Positions 1 to 6,872 of a DNA stretch of 6,872 nucleotides are shown piece by piece. Position numbers and translations under genes: made by a program. The notes under the pieces were generated by a model that saw nothing but the letters and a program-made list of their open reading frames with translations, was not told the DNA's origin and searched no databases. Every line of letters begins with the position of its first letter. The first letter of the stretch is position 1. The stretch is from an uncultured Burkholderiales bacterium (GTDB taxonomy: Bacteria; Pseudomonadota; Gammaproteobacteria; Burkholderiales; Burkholderiaceae_C): positions 1 through 6,872 of the forward strand of contig CALCBL010000373.1 of assembly GCA_937897495.1 (NCBI GenBank). Reading direction: 5' to 3'.

Positions 1-617
1 TTGGCGCCCGGCAAAGTGATGGTGAAAAACTTTCGCTGTGAGCTGGTGCCCAGAGCATCGGCCGCCTCGTAAAGGCGTGCATCGGCCAGCGTGAGGGCGG
101 TGACCAAAATCATGAGCACATGCGGAAAGACAGCAAAACATTCCGCCAGCACCACACCAGGCGCACCATAAATTTGATCAATCCCAACAGCTTGCATGGC
201 ATCTTTCAAGACCCCTTGATTGCCAAACCAATAAATGAGTGAAATGGCCGAAAGCAGGGAGGGTGCTAAAAGTGGAATGAGGCTGATGGCTCGGAAAATG
301 GTTTTGCCAGGCATGCAGCTTCTGGTCAAGGCATATGCAAATACAAAGGCCAATGGCACCACAATGAACGTGACCAAGCCAGAAACCCAAATGCTGTTCC
401 AAAGACTCTGCAACAAAGAGGGTGTTTGGAGGTAACTAGAAAAGTTACGCAGGCCTGCGAATTGGCCCTGATCATCTTGAGCCGCTTGCACAAGAATGGC
501 CAGCAGAGGTGCTGCTAAAAACGCCAGCAGCATGAAGAGCACCAAGGCTAAACCTGCGAATCCAATCCAATCGCTCCAATGCTTGCGCTGTGTCACTTGG
601 GATAAAACGTGCGTCAT
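1..617 (-). CDS. phnU: ABC transporter permease, PhnU-like (partial, C-terminus beyond left edge)
   Basis: Inner-membrane channel subunit of an importer, probably for 2-aminoethylphosphonate or a related phosphonate. Translating the minus strand from ATG at 617 gives 205 uninterrupted codons to the window edge with no stop. Hydrophobic spans lie at about residues 19-44, 74-99, 108-131 and 151-176. They are followed by a classic EAA loop (EAADALG at 184-190, then LPG at 202-204), which docks on the ATPase. FbpB-type permeases usually carry two such halves in about 550 residues, so this is probably the first half; that is inferred, since the rest is not visible. The gene starts 18 nt after the ATPase stop, in the same reading frame, with only a weak upstream purine stretch (AGG), which suggests translational coupling. 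Substrate is inferred from neighbours; an iron or polyamine permease cannot be excluded from this fragment alone. Confidence 0.85.
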   Translation of the reverse strand, partial: MTHVLSQVTQRKHWSDWIGFAGLALVLFMLLAFLAAPLLAILVQAAQDDQGQFAGLRNFSSYLQTPSLLQSLWNSIWVSGLVTFIVVPLAFVFAYALTRSCMPGKTIFRAISLIPLLAPSLLSAISLIYWFGNQGVLKDAMQAVGIDQIYGAPGVVLAECFAVFPHVLMILVTALTLADARLYEAADALGTSSQRKFFTITLPGA

Positions 618-635
618 GCGAGGGTCAAGCCTGGT

Positions 636-1706
636 TCAAAACAATTTAAGCCGCTCTGGCATCAGTTTGAGGGGCAGGGTAGAGCCAGCTTGAAGTTGTT
701 GCTCAGCCAAGTAATTGAGTGATAAATAAACAGTGAGTGGCTCTGTGGAGAGAGTGGGTGCCAAGACATGGACATGGCAGAAAGCCCCCATGAACTCAAT
801 CTCGTGAATGGTGGCTTCAAAGACACAAGCTTCGCCTGCCAAAATGGGTTGGGCCAACACATCTTCAGGCCGCAAATACACTTTGACATCACCCGCACTG
901 CGTGACTGGGTGGGGATGTCCGTTAAAGGAATTTGCATCTCGCCCAGATGCAATGCGTTGTTCGAAACAGTGCCATTTAAAACGTTCACTTGGCCAACAA
1001 AATCTGCCACAAATGCGCTGGCAGGTTCTCTGTAGATTTCAGTCGGCGTGCCCACTTGTTCGATGCAGCCATGGTTCATGACCACAATCCGATCGGCCAT
1101 GCTCAAAGCTTCTTCTTGGTCGTGCGTGACCATGATGGTGGTGACACCTAAGCTTTGTTGCAATGACCTGATTTCTCCACGCAATCGAACACGCTCTAGG
1201 GCATCTAACGCAGACAAGGGCTCGTCTAGCAGCAGAAGACCTGGCGATGTGGCCAAGGCCCGTGCCAAAGCAATGCGTTGCTGTTGTCCGCCAGAAAGTT
1301 GGCTGGGGTATTTGTGGTCACTGCCAGGCAATCCCACCAGCTTCAAAAGTTCTTGCACCCTTTGTTGAACCAAATCTCTCGACACTTTGCGATTGACCAA
1401 GCCATAAGCCACGTTGTCTGCAACGCTGAGGTTGGGAAACAGGGCGTAGCTCTGGAACACAATGCCATAGTCGCGTTCAGCAGGATGGGCTGTCGTGATG
1501 TCGCGCCCTGCTTGGTGAATGACGCCGCGTGTTTGGACTTCAAGTCCTGCAATGATGCGCAGCAAAGTTGTTTTGCCGCAGCCTGAGGGGCCTAAGAAAC
1601 ACACCAACTCCCCAGGAAATATGTCTAAATTAATGTCTTGAAGCGCAACAAACTGACCAAAAGTTTTGTGGAGATTTGAAAGAGAAATGAAGGGGCTTGC
1701 AGACAT
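636..1706 (-). CDS. phnT: ABC transporter ATP-binding protein, PhnT-like
   Basis: Cytoplasmic ATPase that powers the importer formed with the adjacent permease and binding protein. The 356 residues show every expected motif: Walker A GPSGCGKTT (39-47), Q-loop Gln85, signature LSGGQQQR (137-144), Walker B LLLLDEP (157-163), D-loop SALD (165-168) and switch His195. A C-terminal region of about 90 residues (from about 265) looks like a TOBE domain, typical of the PotA/FbpC/MalK-like class. Length fits that class. The start at 1706 gives a normal N-terminus (MSASPFISLSNLHKTF), but no Shine-Dalgarno sequence precedes it; a U-rich terminator tail lies there instead. It sits between phnS and phnU in the order seen in putative AEP transport operons. 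ATPase function is certain; phosphonate specificity rests on context, since FbpC and PotA proteins look very similar. Confidence 0.9.
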   Translation of the reverse strand: MSASPFISLSNLHKTFGQFVALQDINLDIFPGELVCFLGPSGCGKTTLLRIIAGLEVQTRGVIHQAGRDITTAHPAERDYGIVFQSYALFPNLSVADNVAYGLVNRKVSRDLVQQRVQELLKLVGLPGSDHKYPSQLSGGQQQRIALARALATSPGLLLLDEPLSALDALERVRLRGEIRSLQQSLGVTTIMVTHDQEEALSMADRIVVMNHGCIEQVGTPTEIYREPASAFVADFVGQVNVLNGTVSNNALHLGEMQIPLTDIPTQSRSAGDVKVYLRPEDVLAQPILAGEACVFEATIHEIEFMGAFCHVHVLAPTLSTEPLTVYLSLNYLAEQQLQAGSTLPLKLMPERLKLF

Positions 1707-1717
1707 GAGTGACCAAT

Positions 1718-1749
1718 AAAAAAGGCCGCCTTGGCAATGCCAGGCGGCC
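1718..1749 (-). terminator. Intrinsic terminator/attenuator between phnS and phnT
   Basis: Read on the minus strand, an 8-bp GC-rich stem (GGCCGCCT pairing with AGGCGGCC, 1742-1749 with 1724-1731) is extended by three more pairs (1739-1741 with 1733-1735) past a one-base bulge. The loop is about three bases. Six U residues (1723-1718) follow at once. It starts 12 nt after the phnS stop and ends 11 nt before the phnT start. Such internal terminators commonly let a binding-protein mRNA segment outnumber downstream transporter genes. The structure is seen directly; partial read-through is inferred. Confidence 0.85.
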
Positions 1750-1761
1750 GTTTAGATGAAT

Positions 1762-2793
1762 TTAGCGCTTTTCAGATTTGCCGTTGTAGCGAGTGTTCCA
1801 TTCGGCCAAGATACGCTCGCGTTGGGCCGCAGCGTATTCAAAGTCCAATTTGACCAAACGTGACTCATAGTCTTTGGGCACGTTAGGCAATGGATCGGCT
1901 ACGCCGGGGTGAGCTGTGATGGCAAAGTTTTTGCCATAAAGTTTCATGGCATCTTTGCTTGAAGCCCAGTTGGCCAGTTTCTTGGCAGCGTCCAATTGCT
2001 TGGTGCCTTTGTGAATGGCGAACGACTCAAGGTCCCAACCTAAACCTTCTTTGGGGAACACCAAGTCAATGGGTGCGCCTTTGGCTTTGTTGGCATTGGC
2101 GCGGTACTCAAATGAAATTCCCACAACATATTCTCCGCTTGCGGCCATGTTGCAAGGTTTCGATCCAGAGTGGGTGTACTGAGCAATGTTTTCATGCAGT
2201 CCGTCCATGTACTTCCAGCCGCCGCCTTTGCCATTTTGGTCACCAAACAAAGTCAACCAAGCGATGACATCAAAATAGCCCGTGCCACTTGATGCGGGAT
2301 TGGGCATGACGATTTGGCCTTTGTACTCGGGCTTGGTGAGGTCTTTCCAAGTCTCAGGCTTTGAAATATTGCGTTTCTTGGCTTCAACGGTGTTAAAGCA
2401 AATGGTTGCGCCCCACACGTCCATGCCCCACCAAGCGGGTGGATTGGCCTTGTCGCGGTATTGGGGCATGATGGCGTCCAAATTCAGCGGTGCAAAGGGC
2501 TCAAGCATGCCGTTTTTCTTCATCAAGGCCAAGCTCGTGGCTGCCACGCCCATCACGGCGTCAGCTTGTGGGTTAGATTTTTCAGCCAACAATTTGGCAG
2601 TGATCACACCCGTTGAATCGCGAACCCATTTGATGTCAATTTCAGGGTGAACTTTGTTGAAGCCTTCTTGATAAGCCTTCAGTTGGTCCACTTCCAATGC
2701 GGTATAGACCAAAAGTTGCGTTTTTTGTGCCCAAACCATTGAGCCTAAAAGCAGACCGCCCACCAGCAGTGCTGATTTGTAAAGTGCGCGCAT
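1762..2793 (-). CDS. phnS: Periplasmic phosphonate-binding protein of ABC importer, PhnS-like
   Basis: Extracellular solute-binding protein that captures the substrate in the periplasm and delivers it to the PhnT/PhnU importer. The 343 residues begin with a Sec signal peptide: basic start MRALYK, hydrophobic core LLVGGLLLGSMV and a likely cleavage after VWA at residue 22. There is no lipobox cysteine, so it should be soluble. The mature protein opens LLVYTALEVDQLKAYQEGF and contains PNPASSGTGY (164-173), both characteristic of the FbpA/AfuA-like family 1 binding proteins that include the putative AEP-binding proteins. Length is normal. A good ribosome site AAGGA (2804-2800) lies 6 nt before the ATG. 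It is the first gene of the minus-strand operon, diverging from the regulator. The phosphonate assignment combines family resemblance with the phnA/phnY neighbourhood; a ferric-iron-binding role is the main alternative. Confidence 0.88.
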   Translation of the reverse strand: MRALYKSALLVGGLLLGSMVWAQKTQLLVYTALEVDQLKAYQEGFNKVHPEIDIKWVRDSTGVITAKLLAEKSNPQADAVMGVAATSLALMKKNGMLEPFAPLNLDAIMPQYRDKANPPAWWGMDVWGATICFNTVEAKKRNISKPETWKDLTKPEYKGQIVMPNPASSGTGYFDVIAWLTLFGDQNGKGGGWKYMDGLHENIAQYTHSGSKPCNMAASGEYVVGISFEYRANANKAKGAPIDLVFPKEGLGWDLESFAIHKGTKQLDAAKKLANWASSKDAMKLYGKNFAITAHPGVADPLPNVPKDYESRLVKLDFEYAAAQRERILAEWNTRYNGKSEKR

Positions 2794-2799
2794 ACATCA

Positions 2800-2804
2800 T
2801 CCTT
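2800..2804 (-). promoter_or_regulatory. Ribosome binding site of phnS
   Basis: AAGGA on the minus strand, 6 nt upstream of the phnS ATG. It is the only strong Shine-Dalgarno sequence in the minus-strand operon and supports the start at 2793. Confidence 0.8.
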
Positions 2805-2835
2805 ATCAAGTTAAATGACTTACTCTCCACCTTGC

Positions 2836-2855
2836 TTGTGACAAGGTTGTGACAA
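2836..2855. repeat. Tandem TTGTGACAA pair in the phnS leader
   Basis: The 9-mer TTGTGACAA occurs twice, at 2836-2844 and 2847-2855, separated by GG, a period of 11 bp or about one helical turn. Each copy is itself symmetric (TTGT-G-ACAA) and differs from the core of the upstream palindrome (TTGT-TG-ACAA) by one base of spacing. The pair lies downstream of the proposed phnS promoters. It could be a secondary binding site for the adjacent GntR regulator; that role is inferred. One copy also forms part of a 6-bp hairpin (ACCTTG 2829-2834 with CAAGGT 2842-2847). Confidence 0.6.
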
Positions 2856-2868
2856 ACCCATGAATTTC

Positions 2869-2897
2869 ATTGGAATCGAAGAATTAGCGGATGTCAA
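2869..2897 (-). promoter_or_regulatory. Candidate sigma-70 promoter for the phnS operon
   Basis: On the minus strand a perfect -35 TTGACA (2897-2892) is followed after 17 nt by TCCAAT (2874-2869), which matches 4 of 6 positions of TATAAT. Initiation would fall near 2862 and give a leader of about 68 nt. The palindromic operator would then lie just upstream of the -35 box. An alternative pair, TTTACA (2911-2906) with GCTAAT (2888-2883), also has a 17-nt spacer and would put the operator over the -35. The sequence cannot decide between them. Confidence 0.5.
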
Positions 2898-2904
2898 TCA
2901 GTTT

Positions 2905-2928
2905 TTGTAAATTGTTGACAATTTACAA
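2905..2928. promoter_or_regulatory. 24-bp palindromic operator, probable GntR/FadR-type site
   Basis: Arm TTGTAAATTGT (2905-2915) and arm ACAATTTACAA (2918-2928) are exact reverse complements around a 2-bp centre TG. The core TTGT-TG-ACAA has the GT/AC half-site layout common to FadR-subfamily regulators, and a gene for such a regulator starts 22 bp away. The right arm overlaps the -35 box of the plus-strand promoter, so binding should repress the regulator operon. The palindrome is seen directly; the bound protein is inferred. Confidence 0.75.
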
Positions 2929-2942
2929 AGTTGTGATCAAAT
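2915..2942 (+). promoter_or_regulatory. Candidate promoter of the gntR-phnA-phnY operon
   Basis: A perfect -35 TTGACA (2915-2920) lies inside the palindrome, followed after 16 nt by TCAAAT (2937-2942), 4 of 6 matches to TATAAT. Initiation would fall near 2949, at the first ATG of the regulator. That implies either a leaderless mRNA or a later true start codon. Confidence 0.5.
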
Positions 2943-2949
2943 TCGACGC

Positions 2950-4916
<1,967 letters not shown>

Positions 4917-4932
4917 GCCACGGGTTCTAAAT

Positions 4933-4937
4933 AGGAA
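4933..4937 (+). promoter_or_regulatory. Ribosome binding site of phnY
   Basis: AGGAA, 6 nt before the ATG at 4944, within the 27-nt gap after phnA. It supports the chosen start. Confidence 0.8.
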
Positions 4938-4943
4938 ACCAAT

Positions 4944-6401
4944 ATGAGCCAAGTTGCACAATTTATCAAAGACCATCAACTCGATGCCATGCGCATCGGT
5001 GGCAAAAAAGTCGGTGCAGGCAGAAGTCGCTTCATCGAAGTGTTGAACCCCTTCACAGAACAATGCATTGGCACTGTCCCCAAGGCCACGCTGGAAGAGG
5101 TGCGCGAAGCCTATGCCATTGCCCATGCCTACAAGCCCAAATTATCAAGGTATGAACGCGCTGCAATTTTGAACAAAGCAGCAGCCTTGGTCAGGGATCA
5201 TTTGGACGACATTGCCAATCTGATTACGGCAGAAGCTGGCTTGTGCATCAAAGATGCGGTCTATGAAGCAGGCCGCGTCAGTGATGTGTTGCTGTTTGGC
5301 GCCCAAGAGGTTTTGAAAGATGACGGGCAAATTTTCAGCTGCGATTTAACCCACCATGGCAAACAGCGCCGCGTTTACACACAGCGTGCGCCTTTGCTAG
5401 GCGTGATCACTGCCATCACACCTTTCAATCACCCCATGAACCAGGTGGCGCACAAAGTCATTCCCAGCATTGCCACCAACAACCGCATGGTGCTCAAGCC
5501 TTCTGAGAAGGTGCCTTACTCGGCCATTTACTTTGCTGATTTGCTTTATGAGGCAGGCTTACCGCCCGAAATGCTGAGTGTCATCACAGGGGATCCACGC
5601 GAAATTGCCGATGAAATGCTGACGCACCCAGCGGTTGACTTGATTACGTTTACCGGTGGTGTTGCCATTGGCAAGTACATCGCCGACAAGGCCGGCTACC
5701 GCCGCATTGTCTTGGAGCTTGGTGGCAATGATCCTCTTATCGTGATGGAAGATGCCGATTTGGAGGAAGCATCTAATTTGGCAGTGCAGGGCTCGTACAA
5801 AAATTCAGGCCAACGTTGTACCGCTGTGAAGCGCATGCTGGTTCATCAATCAGTGGCTGAACAATTTACTGACTTGGTGGTGCAAAAAACCAAGGCGTGG
5901 TCGTATGGCGACCCTGCCAATCCGGACAATCTCATGGGCACGGTCATTGATGAGGCTGCAGCGCAATTTTTTGAGTCGCGTGTCAATGAGGCTGTAGCCA
6001 AGGGTGCCCGACTGTTGGTGGGAAATCAACGGCGAGGTGCCTTGTATTCACCTACTGTTTTGGATCAAGTGACGCCTGACATGATGCTAGTCAAAGAGGA
6101 AACCTTTGGCCCTGTCTCACCCATCATTCAATTCAACAACATAGACGAAGCCATTCAAATTGCCAATGGCACGGCCTATGGCCTGTCTAGCGGGGTGTGT
6201 ACCAACCGCATGGATTACATCGTGCGTTTTGTGAACGAACTTCAAATGGGCACCGTGAATGTTCGTGAGGTGCCGGGCTACCGATTGGAGCTCACGCCAT
6301 TTGGTGGCATCAAAGATTCTGGCTTGGGCTACAAAGAAGGTGTGCAAGAAGCCATGAAAAGTTTCACCAACATCAAAACCTATTCCTTGCCATGGGCTTG
6401 A
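4944..6401 (+). CDS. phnY: Phosphonoacetaldehyde dehydrogenase PhnY (ALDH family)
   Basis: NAD(P)-dependent aldehyde dehydrogenase expected to oxidise phosphonoacetaldehyde to phosphonoacetate, feeding PhnA. The 485 residues show the ALDH fold: oxyanion Asn162 (ITPFNHPMNQ), coenzyme region KPSEKVPYSA (185-194) and FTGG (236-239), general-base Glu258 (LELGG), catalytic Cys292 (GQRCTAVKR) and EETFGPV (385-391). Arg291 beside the cysteine, His163, Arg111 and arginines in REVPGYR (441-447) are plausible phosphonate-binding residues, as reported for S. meliloti PhnY; exact equivalence is from memory. Length is normal for an ALDH. A good ribosome site lies 6 nt before the start. Sequence alone would allow a succinate-semialdehyde or glyceraldehyde-3-phosphate type dehydrogenase, but the adjoining phnA makes PhnY the best call. 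It is distinct from the Fe/2-oxoglutarate AEP hydroxylase also called PhnY (PhnY*). Confidence 0.92.
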   Translation: MSQVAQFIKDHQLDAMRIGGKKVGAGRSRFIEVLNPFTEQCIGTVPKATLEEVREAYAIAHAYKPKLSRYERAAILNKAAALVRDHLDDIANLITAEAGLCIKDAVYEAGRVSDVLLFGAQEVLKDDGQIFSCDLTHHGKQRRVYTQRAPLLGVITAITPFNHPMNQVAHKVIPSIATNNRMVLKPSEKVPYSAIYFADLLYEAGLPPEMLSVITGDPREIADEMLTHPAVDLITFTGGVAIGKYIADKAGYRRIVLELGGNDPLIVMEDADLEEASNLAVQGSYKNSGQRCTAVKRMLVHQSVAEQFTDLVVQKTKAWSYGDPANPDNLMGTVIDEAAAQFFESRVNEAVAKGARLLVGNQRRGALYSPTVLDQVTPDMMLVKEETFGPVSPIIQFNNIDEAIQIANGTAYGLSSGVCTNRMDYIVRFVNELQMGTVNVREVPGYRLELTPFGGIKDSGLGYKEGVQEAMKSFTNIKTYSLPWA

Positions 6402-6443
6402 ATTGATTTCACGCTTGTCAAACTAAATTTCTACTGAAACACC

Positions 6444-6872
6444 ATGGCCCTCAACCTCACTGACATTGAAAAACTCTTCGGCCAAAAAGGTCATGAGCAA
6501 TATACAGGCGAGCCGGTGACCCAACTGCAGCATGCTTTGCAATCTGGTTTTTTAGGTGAGCAAGCAGGTGCGAGCGATGAATTGGTCACGGCGGCCTTCC
6601 TTCATGACTTAGGTCATATGTTGCATGATTTAGGTGAGACGCCCAGCATCCACGGTGTCGACGATGTCCATCAATACCGCGTGGTCCCCTTCTTGCGAGG
6701 CTTGTTTCCAGATCCAGTGATCGATGCCATCCAAAGGCACGTCGATGCCAAGCGGTATCTGTGCGCAACCAGACCCGAATACCATGACAGTTTGTCTGAT
6801 GATTCCAAGCGCAGCTTGAAACTTCAAGGTGGTATTTTCTCTGAAGGGGAGGCCGCTGCTTTCATTGCAGAA
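6444..6872 (+). CDS. PhnZ-like HD-domain di-iron oxygenase (partial, C-terminus beyond right edge)
   Basis: HD-domain protein of the phosphonate-operon-associated group, probably an O2-dependent C-P bond-cleaving oxygenase rather than a phosphohydrolase. The frame is open for 143 codons to the window end. Characterised relatives are PhnZ, which turns 1-hydroxy-2-aminoethylphosphonate into glycine and phosphate, and TmpB, which acts on the trimethylated analogue. Visible residues match the PhnZ set with offsets of 4-5: Tyr20 and Glu23 (YTGE signature), His30 (QLQHALQ), His54-Asp55 and His58 (HDLGH), His76, His99 (RHVDAKRYL) and Lys103. The last iron ligand, an Asp near residue 155, would lie past the edge. 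It starts 42 nt after phnY with no clear Shine-Dalgarno sequence. No PhnY*/TmpA-type hydroxylase is visible to supply a hydroxylated substrate, so the exact substrate is open. Confidence 0.85.
   Translation, partial: MALNLTDIEKLFGQKGHEQYTGEPVTQLQHALQSGFLGEQAGASDELVTAAFLHDLGHMLHDLGETPSIHGVDDVHQYRVVPFLRGLFPDPVIDAIQRHVDAKRYLCATRPEYHDSLSDDSKRSLKLQGGIFSEGEAAAFIAE

Noticed and set aside
1278..1586. Open plus-strand frames opposite the ATPase gene
   Set aside because: They are antisense to the conserved Walker A to signature region of phnT, whose frame is clearly the coding one.
2282..2650. Open plus-strand frame of 122 codons opposite phnS
   Set aside because: It lies wholly inside phnS on the other strand, and its composition looks like a codon-bias shadow.
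2836..2855. Direct repeats as replication iterons or a CRISPR fragment
   Set aside because: There are only two short copies with a 2-bp gap, no replication gene or spacer pattern is present, and they sit in a promoter leader.
4944..6401. ALDH as succinate-semialdehyde dehydrogenase
   Set aside because: Direct coupling to phnA and the Arg-flanked catalytic cysteine favour phosphonoacetaldehyde dehydrogenase; sequence alone does not fully exclude the alternative.
6402..6443. Separate promoter or terminator between phnY and the HD gene
   Set aside because: The 42-nt gap shows no hairpin with a U-tract and no convincing -35/-10 pair; TTGTCAAA at 6415 onward is only a partial match to the operator core.
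6444..6872. HD-domain gene as an ordinary HD phosphohydrolase (nucleotide or cyclic-di-GMP hydrolysis)
   Set aside because: The Tyr20/Glu23 signature and ligand spacing match PhnZ-type oxygenases, and the operon context is phosphonate catabolism.

Overview
The window is a divergent phosphonate-uptake and phosphonate-breakdown locus, most likely from the chromosome of a betaproteobacterium. Protein style (FbpA/FbpC-like transporter, FadR-type regulator), mixed base composition near 50% GC and gene content resemble freshwater Burkholderiales (Comamonadaceae-like). This placement is an inference from overall character; no rRNA or other marker gene is present.

Left arm (1-2793, minus strand), transcribed right to left: a periplasmic binding protein (phnS-like), an ABC ATPase (phnT-like) and the N-terminal 205 residues of a membrane permease (phnU-like) that runs off the left edge. 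The trio resembles the putative 2-aminoethylphosphonate (AEP) importers related to ferric-iron FbpABC systems. A strong hairpin followed by six U residues lies between phnS and phnT. It looks like an internal terminator/attenuator that would make binding protein more abundant than the ATPase and permease.

Middle (2794-2949): a 156-bp divergent control region. It holds a 24-bp near-perfect palindrome with 11-bp arms and a TTGT-TG-ACAA core, as expected for a GntR/FadR-type operator. There are candidate promoters in both directions and a tandem pair of TTGTGACAA sites in the phnS leader.

Right arm (2950-6872, plus strand): a GntR/FCD regulator, phosphonoacetate hydrolase (phnA), a phosphonoacetaldehyde dehydrogenase-like ALDH (phnY) and a partial HD-domain protein, with gaps of 20, 27 and 42 nt, so probably one operon. 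PhnY oxidises phosphonoacetaldehyde to phosphonoacetate, and PhnA cleaves phosphonoacetate to acetate and phosphate. The transaminase PhnW, which makes phosphonoacetaldehyde from AEP, is not in the window and is expected just outside. The last gene keeps the Tyr/Glu signature and most iron ligands of the PhnZ-type mixed-valent di-iron oxygenases. The locus may therefore combine a hydrolytic and an oxidative C-P cleavage route, which is its most interesting feature.

No tRNA, rRNA, CRISPR array, insertion sequence or origin was seen. There is no gene-free stretch longer than 300 bases.
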